From positions 62,001-126,000 of the forward strand of contig JBKBHS010000001.1 of the NCBI GenBank assembly GCA_046299555.1: DNA of 64,000 nt, in the 5' to 3' direction. Source of the DNA: CALKJP01 sp046299555. GTDB lineage: Bacteria; Bacteroidota; Bacteroidia; JACCXN01. Made by a program: the position numbers and the translations under genes. This document shows positions 1-9,747 of this stretch, piece by piece (within the stretch, counting starts at the first letter, position 1; every line of letters starts with the position of its first letter). The notes under the pieces are model-generated. The model ran no database searches. It was given only the letters and a program-made list of their open reading frames with translations, and had not been told where the DNA came from.

Positions 1-821
1 TATTTTTTAGAAAGTTCGTGTTTAACTAAAATATCTACTAAAGAAATAGAAGCATTTTCCATGTCACCTACTAAGCTATCAACTTTAGCAACTAAATAAT
101 TATAGAATATTTGAAGAATGATTGCTACAATAAGACCAAACACAGTTGTTAATAAGGCTACTTTAATACCGCCTGCAACGATAGCCGGAGAAATATCACC
201 CGCAGCTGCAATAGCATCGAATGCACCAATCATACCGATTACCGTACCCATGAAACCCAACATCGGAGCAAGTGCAATAAATAATGATAACCAGCTTAAA
301 CCTCTTTCTAATAAGCCCATTTGAACTCCTCCATATGAAACTACTGATTTTTCAACCATTTCAATTCCTTCGTGAGAACGATCTAAACCTTGATAAAAAA
401 TGCTTGCTACAGGGCCTTTGGTATTACGGCAAACTTCTTTAGCTGCTTCTACTCCACCGGTTTTTAAAGCCTCTTCAATGCTGTTTAAAAGTTTTGTAGT
501 ATTGGTTGTAGCTAAGTTTAAATAAATTATTCTTTCAATAGCTATTGCTAAGCCTAAAATTAAACATATTAATACCGGGGTCATCCATTCTACTCCACCT
601 TCAATAAATTTTTCTTTAATTACTTGATGAAAAGATTTATTAGCGTTTGGATCTGCTGCTTCTTCAGTTGAAGGGGTTTCCGGAGCAGCAGGTGCAGCAG
701 GTGCAGCAGCTTCAGTTTTTGTTTCTTCAGTTGCAGCAGCTTCTTCAGATTGTGCTTGCAGGTTTAAAGAACTTAAAGTCATTGTTCCTGCTAAGGCTAA
801 GAATAAGAATAATTTTCTCAT
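1..821 (-). CDS. MotA/TolQ/ExbB-type proton channel protein (3' end at window edge)
   Basis: About 273 codons are readable on the minus strand. The last two bases in the window read TA in frame, so a TAA or TAG stop may lie exactly at the edge. The N-terminus has a signal-like hydrophobic stretch ending near Ala-Gln, then an Ala/Pro/Glu/Thr-rich linker of about 40 residues. Three membrane segments of the TolQ/ExbB family follow: one near residue 80, one with the typical APMLGFMGTVIGMI signature, and one with GGIKVALLTTVFGLIVA. In this family the protein forms the proton-driven stator that energises TonB/Tol or gliding-type machinery; partner ExbD/TolR genes would lie beyond position 1. The signal-like start plus acidic linker is common in Bacteroidota homologues. 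Which machine it drives cannot be told here. Confidence 0.9.
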   Translation of the reverse strand, partial: MRKLFLFLALAGTMTLSSLNLQAQSEEAAATEETKTEAAAPAAPAAPETPSTEEAADPNANKSFHQVIKEKFIEGGVEWMTPVLICLILGLAIAIERIIYLNLATTNTTKLLNSIEEALKTGGVEAAKEVCRNTKGPVASIFYQGLDRSHEGIEMVEKSVVSYGGVQMGLLERGLSWLSLFIALAPMLGFMGTVIGMIGAFDAIAAAGDISPAIVAGGIKVALLTTVFGLIVAIILQIFYNYLVAKVDSLVGDMENASISLVDILVKHELSKK

Positions 822-928
822 GTTGTGATATTGTTTAATTAAAATTTAGGTTTACAAATTTATACTTAAAAATTTAAATCAAAAGTTTATTTAAAAATTA
901 TCATTTTCAAATGGTCTGCTAAATTATT

Positions 929-1183
929 CGGAGAGAGAGGGATTGCTCACATTCACTTTTTTTGTTTTTTAATTGTGTTCGCGAATTCACTTCGTTCATT
1001 TCGAACCCTCGCTTCCCCTTCGTTCGAATCCTTTTTACTTTTTCCGCAAAATTATGCGGAGAGAGAGGGATTGCTCACATTCACTTTTTCGTTTTTTAAT
1101 TGTGTTCGCGAATTCACTTCGTTCATTTCGAACCCTCGCTTCCCCTTCGTTCGAATCCTTTTTACTTTTTCCGCAAAATTATG
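929..1183. repeat. Tandem tRNA-derived repeat, two units of about 127 bp
   Basis: Two nearly identical units start at 929 and 1057 (spacing 128 and 127 bp; the first has one extra T in a T-run). A third start at 1184 is the real tRNA-Ser 3' end. Each unit opens with the acceptor/T-stem end of the adjacent tRNA (CGGAGAGAGAGGGATT). About 50 bp of unrelated DNA follow, then the next part of the tRNA T-arm (CGAACCCTCG), a second T-loop-like TTCGAATCC, and CCGCAAAATTATG. The units therefore look like tRNA 3' fragments split by an insert and then duplicated. Apparent reading frames across the block are low-complexity translations of the repeat and are not called as genes. Confidence 0.85.
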
Positions 1184-1271
1184 CGGAGAGAGAGGGATTC
1201 GAACCCTCGAGACCCTTTTGGAGCCTACACACTTTCCAGGCGTGCGCCTTCGACCACTCGGCCATCTCTCC
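1184..1271 (-). tRNA. tRNA-Ser (GGA anticodon)
   Basis: The minus strand folds as a class II tRNA of 88 nt. The acceptor stem is GGAGAGA with TCTCTCC, the anticodon stem CACGC with GTGTG encloses the loop CTGGAAA (anticodon GGA), a long variable arm follows, and the T-arm carries GGTTCGAATCC. G73 is the discriminator and CCA is not encoded. Just after the 3' end the minus strand can form a short hairpin, CCGCA-TAATTT-TGCGG. The 3' end of this gene is reiterated in the neighbouring tandem repeat. Confidence 0.95.
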
Positions 1272-1340
1272 TTACTTATCGTTTTAAGTATCGGGCTGCC
1301 AAATTACGAAAAAATATCAAACTCAAAAATCAACACGAAT

Positions 1341-2372
1341 TTAATTTTTATCGGTCATCTCACCTCTTAAAGAAATTCTTAATGATTCTTTAATCTGTTC
1401 ATTTGAAAGATTTAAGCCTAACAAATACATTAATTTAGAAACTGCTGCTTCTGTAGTTATATCTTTACCACTTACAACTCCAATTTGATTAAATGCAGAA
1501 CTTGTTTCATAACGCCCTTGATCAACACTTCCACTATTACATTGTGTTACATTATATATAATTATTCCCTTGTCTATTGCTTTTTTTAGAGCATTATACA
1601 TTTGAGGATTAATTGGTGCGTTGCCTGCGCCAAATGTTTCTATAATTAAAGCTCTTAATCCTGAAACGTTTAAAATTGCTTCAATTAGTTCAACTTTAAT
1701 TCCGGGGAAAAATTTTAGTATTGCAATATTATTATCAAGATTTTTATGTACTATCAACTTTTTATCATTTGGTTTTAGAATAGCTGCATAATTATATTTA
1801 ATATGCACTCCTGCTTCTGCCAACTCCGGATAATTAGCCGATTGAAAAGCTTCAAAATGCTCCGCATTATACTTATGTGTTCTGTTGCCCCGATATAATT
1901 TATATTCAAAATAAATGGCAACTTCGGGAACTATTGGTTTGCCATATTCTTTTGCGGCTGCAATTTCAATAGCTGTTATTAAATTTTCTTTCCCATCGGT
2001 TCGTATTTTTCCAATTGGCAATTGAGAACCGGTAAAGATTACAGGCTTAGCTAAATTTTCAAGCATAAAACTCAATGCTGAAGCCGAAAAGGCCATAGTA
2101 TCAGAGCCATGAAGTATTACAAATCCATCAAACATTACATAATTTGATTCGATTATTTCAGCCATTTTTATCCATTCCTTAGGCGACATATTGGATGAAT
2201 CAATTGGTTTTTCAAATGAAACGCAATCAATATCAATGTTAAATCGCTTAAGTTCCGGAACCTGATTAAACAAATGATTAAAGTCGAAAGGACGTAACGA
2301 GCCCGATTCTGAATCCTCAATCATACCAATAGTTCCTCCGGTGTATATTAGCAAAACTTTAGGCTTTTGCAT
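1341..2372 (-). CDS. ansA: Type I (cytoplasmic) L-asparaginase
   Basis: The 343-residue product hydrolyses L-asparagine to aspartate and ammonia. The N-terminal TGGTIGM motif (about residues 11-17) and the HGSDTMAFSASAL block (about residues 89-101) carry the two threonines and the aspartate of the asparaginase active site. Length and lack of a signal peptide fit the cytoplasmic type I enzyme. The start overlaps the end of the upstream tatD gene by 14 bp, so the two are probably co-transcribed and translationally coupled. Confidence 0.93.
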   Translation of the reverse strand: MQKPKVLLIYTGGTIGMIEDSESGSLRPFDFNHLFNQVPELKRFNIDIDCVSFEKPIDSSNMSPKEWIKMAEIIESNYVMFDGFVILHGSDTMAFSASALSFMLENLAKPVIFTGSQLPIGKIRTDGKENLITAIEIAAAKEYGKPIVPEVAIYFEYKLYRGNRTHKYNAEHFEAFQSANYPELAEAGVHIKYNYAAILKPNDKKLIVHKNLDNNIAILKFFPGIKVELIEAILNVSGLRALIIETFGAGNAPINPQMYNALKKAIDKGIIIYNVTQCNSGSVDQGRYETSSAFNQIGVVSGKDITTEAAVSKLMYLLGLNLSNEQIKESLRISLRGEMTDKN

Positions 2373-3147
2373 TAGCTGAGATATTAAAAAGTTGTAAGGT
2401 GTTTTGTGTTGTAATTTCGCTCAATGTTTGAACATCGATATTTTTAATTTGAGCTAATTTAAAGGCAATTTGCTCTAAAAAAGCCGGCTCATTTCTTTTA
2501 CCTCTGTGAGGAACAGGAGCTAGATAAGGGGCATCGGTTTCGAGCACTAAATATTCTAATGGTATATTTTCAACCACTTTATCTAGTCCACTGTTTTTGA
2601 ATGTTAATACTCCCCCTATTCCCATTTTAAATGTTTCGAGTGACATTATCTTTTCTGCATCTTCAATGGTTCCAGAAAAACAATGAAAAATTCCTCTTAA
2701 ATCTTTTGAATGATATTTTTGAACTAAATTAAATGTATCTTCAAATGAATTACGTGTATGTATTATTATTGGCAATTTGTATTGAATTGCCCATTCTATA
2801 TGCTTTTCGAAAGAAATAATTTGTTCCTTTTTAAAGGTTATATCCCAATAATAATCTAAGCCTGTTTCGCCTATTCCTATAAAATTCTTTTTATTTAACC
2901 ACTCTTCTATTAACAGTAACTGCCTATTAACATCGGCTCTAACAGAACAAGGGTGCAAACCCATCATTGGGAAACATTTTTCAGGAAAATCCATTTCCAT
3001 TTGCAACATAGGAGCAATAGAGTCTTCATCTATATTGGGTAGAAAAAAATACTTGACACCATTGTTTATGGCATGTTGCATCATGCTGTTTCTATCATGA
3101 TTAAATTCTTCAGCATATAAATGCGCATGAGAGTCTGCTAAAATCAT
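2359..3147 (-). CDS. TatD family metal-dependent hydrolase (DNase)
   Basis: TatD-family TIM-barrel nuclease of 262 residues. Visible metal ligands are the HxH in DSHAHL near the start, Glu in IGETGLDYYW, His in IIHTRN, His in IFHCFSG and Asp in LETDAPYL. I chose the ATG giving MILADSHAHLY. A start 15 bp further upstream would add MYFYT, which the family does not have. Members are Mg-dependent 3'-5' exonucleases or related hydrolases. The gene is followed by and overlaps ansA. Confidence 0.92.
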   Translation of the reverse strand: MILADSHAHLYAEEFNHDRNSMMQHAINNGVKYFFLPNIDEDSIAPMLQMEMDFPEKCFPMMGLHPCSVRADVNRQLLLIEEWLNKKNFIGIGETGLDYYWDITFKKEQIISFEKHIEWAIQYKLPIIIHTRNSFEDTFNLVQKYHSKDLRGIFHCFSGTIEDAEKIMSLETFKMGIGGVLTFKNSGLDKVVENIPLEYLVLETDAPYLAPVPHRGKRNEPAFLEQIAFKLAQIKNIDVQTLSEITTQNTLQLFNISANAKA

Positions 3148-3252
3148 AGTGTAAAAGTACAAATTAGCTTAATGTTGTTTTAAATTTTAGGTAAAAATTA
3201 AAAAGTTCGCTTCCTTAGATTATTTTTGTAATCAACAAAAAATCAAATCAAC

Positions 3253-3672
3253 ATGAAAAAAGCTCTTTTTGTTTTTTTAGTAATTACTACCGTGTTTTCA
3301 TCTTGTAAAAAATATGAAGATGATGGATTTATCTCTTTAAGAACTGCCAAAGCAAGATTAACAGGCACTTGGAAAGCTGAAAAAGTTTTTGATAATAATG
3401 GCGATGATGTAAGTTCTACATTTACAGCTGCTAACTACCAAGTTAAATTCGATAAAGATGGGAAATTTACCATAAATGCAATGGTATTTTTATTTAATGT
3501 AGTTGCAACAGGAAAATGGGAATTTGTAGAAAGTAAGCAATCTATAAAAATTACCATGGATCCCAATCAATTTAATTTAGGTAATTCCACTTGGAAAATT
3601 AAAAAATTACATGGCGGAGAACTACACGTAACTAATAGCGATGGAGAATTTCACTTTACGGAAATTAAATAG
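3253..3672 (+). CDS. Lipocalin-like lipoprotein
   Basis: A 139-residue protein with a lipoprotein signal peptide: Lys-Lys, a hydrophobic core, then FSSC with the lipidated Cys near residue 18. The mature part has a GTWKAEK motif and alternating strand-like segments ending in KFTINAM...GKWEFVE...SIKITM, as in the Bacteroidota lipocalin-like family of secreted small beta-barrels. A TATTTTTG box at 3221-3228 is a plausible -7 promoter element. Its ligand is unknown. The next gene starts 6 bp after the stop. Confidence 0.8.
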   Translation: MKKALFVFLVITTVFSSCKKYEDDGFISLRTAKARLTGTWKAEKVFDNNGDDVSSTFTAANYQVKFDKDGKFTINAMVFLFNVVATGKWEFVESKQSIKITMDPNQFNLGNSTWKIKKLHGGELHVTNSDGEFHFTEIK

Positions 3673-3678
3673 TATTCA

Positions 3679-4656
3679 TTGACCAAGATTCTCATACTTC
3701 GTTTTTCTTCTATTGGAGACATTGTACTTACCAGTCCGGTTATTCGTTGTTTAAAGCAACAAGTGGCCGGATGTGAAGTACATTTTTTTACAAAAAAAAA
3801 TTTCGAATCGGTAGTTTCCTGCAATCCCTATATTGACAAACTTTTTCTTCTTGAAAACAATTTATCAGCCATATTAAATACGCTTAAAAACGAGAACTAC
3901 GATTATATAATTGACTTACATTATAATCTTAGAACATGGCTAGTTAAAACTGCATTAGGCAAAAAATCTTATAGTTTTAATAAGCTGAATTTTGAAAAAT
4001 GGCTGATTGTAAATTTTAAAATCAACAAACTTCCTGCATTACATATTGTAGATCGCTACTTTGAAACAGTAAAAGAACTAGGTGTAAAAAATGATTTAAA
4101 AGGGCTTGATTTTTTTATAGACGATAAAAATGAAATTGCTCTGAACTCACTTCCTGAAAATTTTCAAAAAGGATTTATTGCTTTTGCAATAGGTGGACAA
4201 CATGCCACAAAACGCTTGCCGGAAGAAAAGATAAAGAATATATGCCGTAAGCTGGAGCAGCCAATAGTTTTACTTGGAGGAAAAGAAGACATAAATACAG
4301 GAGAAAAAATAAGCAGCTATGTTGGTAGAGATAAAGTTTACAATGCTTGCGGTAAATACAACATACAACAATCTGCCAGTATAATAAAGCAAGCACAAAA
4401 AGTAATTACACACGATACAGGGCTAATGCACATAGCCTCAGCATTTAAAAAAGATATTATTTCTGTTTGGGGAAATACCATTCCTGAATTTGGAATGACT
4501 CCTTATTTAGCAGGAGATAAATCAAGCATTATAGAAGTAAAAGATTTGAATTGCCGTCCTTGTTCCAAAATTGGCTATCATAAATGCCCCAAAAAACATT
4601 TTTATTGCATGAACCTGATAGATGAGAATGATATTGTAGAGGCAGTGAACAAATAA
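3679..4656 (+). CDS. Glycosyltransferase family 9 (heptosyltransferase-like)
   Basis: The 325-residue product has the GT9 signatures: ILRFSSIGDIVLTSPVIRCL at the N-terminus, LLGGKED near the nucleotide-binding site, and THDTGLMHIASAF followed by a WG.T.PEFGM segment. The C-terminal CRPCSKIGYHKCP cysteine cluster is typical of Bacteroidota members. GT9 enzymes add heptose or related sugars to the lipopolysaccharide core at the cytoplasmic face. The start is a TTG, chosen because it gives the conserved MTKILILRFSSIGD beginning and lies 6 bp after the upstream lipoprotein; no in-frame ATG precedes the motif. Confidence 0.88.
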   Translation: MTKILILRFSSIGDIVLTSPVIRCLKQQVAGCEVHFFTKKNFESVVSCNPYIDKLFLLENNLSAILNTLKNENYDYIIDLHYNLRTWLVKTALGKKSYSFNKLNFEKWLIVNFKINKLPALHIVDRYFETVKELGVKNDLKGLDFFIDDKNEIALNSLPENFQKGFIAFAIGGQHATKRLPEEKIKNICRKLEQPIVLLGGKEDINTGEKISSYVGRDKVYNACGKYNIQQSASIIKQAQKVITHDTGLMHIASAFKKDIISVWGNTIPEFGMTPYLAGDKSSIIEVKDLNCRPCSKIGYHKCPKKHFYCMNLIDENDIVEAVNK

Positions 4657-4727
4657 AAACAAGCTATATTTAGCTTTCAAAATAATCAACAAAAAACTAT
4701 TTATAACTTCGCAGCAAAACTACAAAC

Positions 4728-5696
4728 ATGGCAAGAATACTTACCGGAATACAAAGCACCAACGTACCTCATTTAGGAAATATATTAGGAGCCATATTGC
4801 CGGCTATTGATCAATCGAAACAAGCAGGAAACGAAAGTTTTTATTTTATTGCCGATTTACATTCACTAACTACCATTAAAGACGCACAATTTAGAAAACA
4901 AAGCGTGTATGCCGTTGCTGCCACCTGGTTAGCTTTTGGTTTTGATACTGAGAAAAATGTTTTTTATCGTCAGTCGCAAATACCGGAAGTATGCGAGTTA
5001 AACTGGTATTTAAACTGTTTTACGCCATTTCCGATGCTGGCCAATGCGCATTCATTTAAAGATAAATCGAGCAGATTATCGGATGTAAATGCAGGATTAT
5101 TTACCTATCCGGTGTTAATGGCGGCAGATATTTTATTGTATGATGCCAACTTAGTACCTGTAGGTAAAGACCAGTTGCAGCATTTAGAAATTACAAGAGA
5201 CATAGCAGGAATATTTAATCGTACTTATGGAGATACGTTTATTATACCCGAGGCTAAAATAGATGAAAGAGTTATGATTGTTCCGGGAATTGACGGGCAA
5301 AAAATGAGTAAATCGTACAATAACTTTATCAATATTTTTCTACCGGAAAAAGAATTAAAAAAAGTTGTAATGAGTATTGTAACCGACAGTACTCCGCTGG
5401 AAGAGCCTAAAAATCCTGACAATTGCAATGTTTTTAAACTTTATAAACTCATAGCAAACGAAACTCAAATTGCCGAAATGCGCGAAAATTATTTAAAAGG
5501 CGGTTATGGATATGGCCATGCAAAAACAGCTTTATTTCAGCTTATGTTAGATATTTATAAAGAGCCAAGAGAAAAATACAATTACTACATGAGCCATTTG
5601 AATGAGCTCGAAAACGAATTACAAAAAGGCGAAGAAAAAGCGCGCAAAATTGCACGCTCAGTTCTTTCAAGAGTAAAAGAAAAATTAGGTTTTTAA
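4728..5696 (+). CDS. trpS: Tryptophanyl-tRNA synthetase
   Basis: A 322-residue class I aminoacyl-tRNA synthetase that charges tRNA-Trp. The HIGH-type motif is PHLGNILG (about residues 14-21) and the KMSKS motif is intact in GQKMSKSYNN (about residues 189-198). Length is normal for a bacterial TrpRS. A TAACTTCG box at 4704-4711 lies upstream as a possible -7 promoter element. The last 4 bp overlap the 3' end of the convergent response-regulator gene. Confidence 0.97.
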   Translation: MARILTGIQSTNVPHLGNILGAILPAIDQSKQAGNESFYFIADLHSLTTIKDAQFRKQSVYAVAATWLAFGFDTEKNVFYRQSQIPEVCELNWYLNCFTPFPMLANAHSFKDKSSRLSDVNAGLFTYPVLMAADILLYDANLVPVGKDQLQHLEITRDIAGIFNRTYGDTFIIPEAKIDERVMIVPGIDGQKMSKSYNNFINIFLPEKELKKVVMSIVTDSTPLEEPKNPDNCNVFKLYKLIANETQIAEMRENYLKGGYGYGHAKTALFQLMLDIYKEPREKYNYYMSHLNELENELQKGEEKARKIARSVLSRVKEKLGF

Positions 5697-6397
5697 TCTT
5701 CTGAAGGCACTAATAATTTAAAGCCTTTGCCATGTACATTTACAATTTCCAAGCGCTCGTCTTGTTTTAAATATTTTCTTAGCTTGGTAATATAAACATC
5801 CATACTTCTGGAATTAAAATAACTATCGTTATGCCAAATGGCATTTAATGCAAAACTTCTATCGAGCACATTATTCATGTTTAAACATAAAAGTTTAAGT
5901 AAATCTGCTTCTTTTGAAGTTAATTTTTGCGTTTTGTCACCAATACTAAGAAGTTGATGTTGATAATCAAATTTATATTTACCTATTTTAAATTCGTTTT
6001 GTTGCGATTCAGAAATATTTTTATTGTTAACCCTACGCAATATGGCTTGTAATCGGGCAAGCAACTCTTCCATGCTAAAGGGTTTGGTTATATAATCATC
6101 TGCTCCTACCGAAAATCCTTCTAAAGTATCTTCTTTTTGCGAACGAGCCGTTAAAAACACAATGGGTATTTGATTATTAACGGCACGTATTTCTTTCGCA
6201 GTTGTGAAGCCGTCTTTAACAGGCATCATTACATCCAATATGCAAATGTCAAATTGTTTTTTAACAAACATATCAAATGCCTCTTTTCCATTTACGGTAA
6301 GAGTTGTATCAAAGCCCTTAGCGTCTAAATACTGTTTTAGCAAACTACCTAAATTTGCATCGTCTTCAGCTAAAAGTACCTTTATTTTTTCGTTCAT
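5693..6397 (-). CDS. OmpR-family response regulator
   Basis: A 234-residue regulator with an N-terminal receiver domain (acidic pocket AEDD, phosphoacceptor Asp in CILDVMMPVKDG, switch Thr in VFLTARS, Lys in DDYITKPF) and a C-terminal winged-helix DNA-binding domain (NEFKIGKYKFD to KGFKLLVP). It lies 34 bp downstream of the sensor kinase gene on the same strand, so the two form a two-component pair. The signal and regulon are not visible. Confidence 0.95.
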   Translation of the reverse strand: MNEKIKVLLAEDDANLGSLLKQYLDAKGFDTTLTVNGKEAFDMFVKKQFDICILDVMMPVKDGFTTAKEIRAVNNQIPIVFLTARSQKEDTLEGFSVGADDYITKPFSMEELLARLQAILRRVNNKNISESQQNEFKIGKYKFDYQHQLLSIGDKTQKLTSKEADLLKLLCLNMNNVLDRSFALNAIWHNDSYFNSRSMDVYITKLRKYLKQDERLEIVNVHGKGFKLLVPSED

Positions 6398-6431
6398 ATC
6401 TTATAATTTTAAATTAAATTTAAAATAAATT

Positions 6432-8015
6432 TTATTGATATGGAAGTTTTACGGTAAATGTACTTCCTTTATGTAATTCACTTTCTACCGAAACCGAACC
6501 ATTATGTAGTTCAACAATTGTTTTTACATAGCTTAATCCTAATCCAAATCCCTTTACATTATGCACATTACCGGTTGGAACACGATAAAAGTTTTCAAAT
6601 ATTTTTTTCTGGTTTTCTTTACTTATTCCTATTCCATTATCCGTAACTGAAATCATAAATTCTTTTTCATTACTCTTAGTTAAAATTTGAATTAATGGTT
6701 TTTCAGGTGAATATTTAATGGCATTGTCTAACAAATTATACAATACATTGGTTAAATGCACTCTATCTCCCATTATCTCATCATTTGTAGCATTTAATTG
6801 TACTTGCACATTTCCACCTTTATTTTTAACCAGTATTTCAATACTCGAAACTACTTGATTTATTATTTCATGTACATTAAGTTTTTGTTTACGAATGGTA
6901 AAATCGCTTTTTTCGAGAGCAGCTGATTGTAATACACGTTCTACCAAAGTTCCTAAGCGTTTATTTTCTTTTTTAATTATATCTAAAAACATTTGCTTGT
7001 TTTTTTCATCAGTAAGCATAGCCGGATCGGTTAAAGCCTCACAAGCAAGCGAAATGGTAGAAATAGGAGTTTTTAATTCGTGTGTCATATTATTTACAAA
7101 ATCGGTTTTAACCTGAGCCATTTTTTTCTGTTGCAACAAGCTGTGTATGGAATATGAAAATGTAAAAACAATGATTAAAATAAACACAGCCGAAGGCAAT
7201 AAACTTGCCCACATGGTTGAAATAAGATATTGCGATTGATGTGGAAAATATACAATTAATACATCCGATTGTAAAAATAAATCGTTAGGGAATAAAATAG
7301 CTTTGAATTTAGAATTAGCTACTTGCGAAGTGTCAATATCTTTTGATTGAAAAACATATTTGTTATTGGTTGCGTCTAAAACTGCAAAATGAAAAGCTGT
7401 TCTAATACCTTTTTTACTAAATTCTTTTTTTAAAAGAGAATCTAATACCGTACTATCTATACGATCTTTTATATTTTTTCTGCCATTATAAACTAATTCC
7501 GAAACAATATTGTCAATTAATTGTGTTTTATTTTCAATTAAAACAGCTGTATCAATAATGGGTTTTATGTTGCCGCTTACATTGATATCTACACTTTGTT
7601 TCCCATTTTGAGAAATATAATTTTTTTCAACCTTGCTAAAGTACTTTTTATCACTTCCAATTGTACTTTCGGTACTATAAGTAATTTGCATGGAAGCTTT
7701 ACCGGTTGAATCTTTTTTAAAAACAAGTTTTTCTTGATACGTTTTGCTAAATTCAGGAAAATCTATAAGCGGCTTATGATCCTTATTGCCTCCTTGAATT
7801 GTTGGAAGCATTCCGGTACGCTGCGATAAAAGGTAAAACGCTTCGTGTGCTTCGAGCGATTTTACAACATTGTCTAAAGCTTCGTTTACAGCTTGTTCAA
7901 ATCGTTCTTCTCTTAGAGCAATAGTATTTTTAATCCAGTAAACCTGAATTACCATTAAGCCTAGTAGAGCTATTGTAATAAGAGTGATGAGCGTTTTTAA
8001 CCGAAGCTTTTTCAA
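6432..8015 (-). CDS. Membrane sensor histidine kinase
   Basis: A 527-residue kinase with a first membrane segment at about residues 8-26 and a large periplasmic sensor of about 240 residues. A second membrane segment lies near residues 275-298. The HisKA domain contains the H-box NNMTHELKTP, and the HATPase domain shows the N-box NLLDNAIKYS, DNGIGIS, and GFGLGLSYVK. The periplasmic part matches no domain I recognise. It is transcribed before the response regulator at 5693-6397. Confidence 0.94.
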   Translation of the reverse strand: MKKLRLKTLITLITIALLGLMVIQVYWIKNTIALREERFEQAVNEALDNVVKSLEAHEAFYLLSQRTGMLPTIQGGNKDHKPLIDFPEFSKTYQEKLVFKKDSTGKASMQITYSTESTIGSDKKYFSKVEKNYISQNGKQSVDINVSGNIKPIIDTAVLIENKTQLIDNIVSELVYNGRKNIKDRIDSTVLDSLLKKEFSKKGIRTAFHFAVLDATNNKYVFQSKDIDTSQVANSKFKAILFPNDLFLQSDVLIVYFPHQSQYLISTMWASLLPSAVFILIIVFTFSYSIHSLLQQKKMAQVKTDFVNNMTHELKTPISTISLACEALTDPAMLTDEKNKQMFLDIIKKENKRLGTLVERVLQSAALEKSDFTIRKQKLNVHEIINQVVSSIEILVKNKGGNVQVQLNATNDEIMGDRVHLTNVLYNLLDNAIKYSPEKPLIQILTKSNEKEFMISVTDNGIGISKENQKKIFENFYRVPTGNVHNVKGFGLGLSYVKTIVELHNGSVSVESELHKGSTFTVKLPYQ

Positions 8016-8185
8016 AAACTGAAATTATTATTTAGCAAAAATAAGTCTTGTTGACGCAAAAAAAGAGGCTTAACAGAATTTAACAGGATTAATTAATATA
8101 TTAATCAAAGAAAATCTAATACGAATGATAAAAATTGGATATAACTATATACCATACAATAAGGCTATTAGATTAAAAATTACCC

Positions 8186-8216
8186 TTGTAAAAACTATTA
8201 AACTTATGTAGGTTTG
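8186..8216 (+). promoter_or_regulatory. lysS promoter (Bacteroidota type)
   Basis: TTG at 8186-8188 is followed after 20 bp by TAGGTTTG at 8209-8216, which fits the Bacteroidota -33 TTTG / -7 TAnnTTTG consensus. Transcription would begin about 10 bp before the lysS ATG at 8233. Confidence 0.7.
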
Positions 8217-8232
8217 CACAAATTTTTACAAC

Positions 8233-9747
8233 ATGGAACAGCTTACAGAACAAGAGATTTTTCGCAGAAACTCTTTAGAAGAATTAAAAAAACTTGGCAT
8301 TGATCCTTATCCGGCCGAATTATTTGAAATAAACGCTTCTGCTAAAGATATAAAAGAAAATTATGAACGCGATAAACTTAGCTATAAAAACATTTCCATA
8401 GCCGGAAGAATAATGTCGCGTAGAATAATGGGAAATGCTTCGTTTTTTGAATTGATGGACTCCAGCGGTAGAATTCAAGTTTATGTGAGACGAGATGATA
8501 TTTGCCCCGGAGAAGATAAAACACTTTATAATACCGTATTTAAAAAGCTTTTAGATATTGGCGATATAGTTGGAATAACAGGTTATGTTTTTACCACACA
8601 AGTAGGTGAAATTAGCATTCATGCCACCTCTTTAAAAGTATTATGTAAAACATTGCGCCCCTTACCAATTGTAAAAAAAGATGCCGAAGGTAATATTTAT
8701 GATGCTTTTAGCGACCCTGAATTGCGCCATCGTATGCGCTATGTTGATTTAATTGTAAATGAACATGTAAAACAAACCTTTATCATGCGTACCAAGCTGA
8801 TAAATTCTATTCGTGAATATTTTAACAGCTTTGGGTACATGGAGGTTGAAACACCTATTTTGCAACCTATTCCCGGAGGAGCTGCTGCCCGTCCTTTTAT
8901 TACACATCATAATGCACTAGATATTCCACTGTATTTGCGTATTGCAAACGAGCTATATTTAAAGCGTTTGATAGTGGGTGGATTTGATGGTGTTTATGAG
9001 TTTGCAAAAAACTTCCGTAACGAAGGAATTGACCGTACTCACAATCCTGAATTTACAGGACTTGAAATATATGTAGCTTATAAAGATTACAATTGGATGA
9101 TGGAGTTTACTGAAAAGATGATTGAAAAAGTAGCACTTGATTTACATGGTACTACCGAGGTAAAATTTGGCGATAAAATTATTAATTATCAAGCGCCTTT
9201 TAAGCGAGTAACCATGTATGATGCTATAAAAGAACATACCGGTTTTGATATTTCAGAAATGAATGAAGACCAATTGCGTGATGTATGCAAAAAATTAAAT
9301 ATTGAGACCGATGCCACAATGGGCAAAGGTAAATTGATTGATGCCATTTTTAGCGAAAAATGTGAAAGCCATTATATTCAACCTACTTTTATAATTGACT
9401 ATCCTATAGAAATGTCGCCACTGTGTAAAAAACACAGAAGTAAAGAAGGGTTGGTTGAACGTTTTGAATTGATGATAAATGGAAAAGAAATAGCTAATGC
9501 CTACTCTGAGTTAAACGACCCAATAGATCAAAGAGCACGTTTTGAAGAACAAGTAAAACTCATGGAAAAAGGGGATGATGAAGCCATGTTTATTGATTAC
9601 GACTTTTTACGTGCATTGGAATACGGAATGCCCCCAACTTCAGGATTAGGAGTTGGAATAGATCGTTTAACCATGTTTATGACCAATAATTCATCAATCC
9701 AAGAAGTGCTATTCTTCCCTCAAATGCGGCCTGAGAAGAAAGACTAG
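8233..9747 (+). CDS. lysS: Lysyl-tRNA synthetase, class II
   Basis: A 504-residue class IIb synthetase. The N-terminal OB-fold anticodon-binding domain (about residues 55-170) contains [11 protein letters not shown]. The catalytic core follows, with motif 2 around [19 protein letters not shown] and motif 3 at [13 protein letters not shown] lysine-rich insert near residues 350-380 ([19 protein letters not shown]) is usual in Bacteroidota homologues. The C-terminus MRPEKKD with its TAG stop is the seed of the tandem array that follows. Confidence 0.97.
   Translation: MEQLTEQEIFRRNSLEELKKLGIDPYPAELFEINASAKDIKENYERDKLSYKNISIAGRIMSRRIMGNASFFELMDSSGRIQVYVRRDDICPGEDKTLYNTVFKKLLDIGDIVGITGYVFTTQVGEISIHATSLKVLCKTLRPLPIVKKDAEGNIYDAFSDPELRHRMRYVDLIVNEHVKQTFIMRTKLINSIREYFNSFGYMEVETPILQPIPGGAAARPFITHHNALDIPLYLRIANELYLKRLIVGGFDGVYEFAKNFRNEGIDRTHNPEFTGLEIYVAYKDYNWMMEFTEKMIEKVALDLHGTTEVKFGDKIINYQAPFKRVTMYDAIKEHTGFDISEMNEDQLRDVCKKLNIETDATMGKGKLIDAIFSEKCESHYIQPTFIIDYPIEMSPLCKKHRSKEGLVERFELMINGKEIANAYSELNDPIDQRARFEEQVKLMEKGDDEAMFIDYDFLRALEYGMPPTSGLGVGIDRLTMFMTNNSSIQEVLFFPQMRPEKKD

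Noticed and set aside
929..1183. Two further tRNA genes in the repeat
   Set aside because: The units contain only tRNA 3' fragments split by an insert; no acceptor partner, D-arm or anticodon arm can be formed.
973..1393. Open frames across the tandem repeat and tRNA
   Set aside because: They are translations of repeat DNA in several frames and overlap the tRNA gene; no start signal or recognisable protein.
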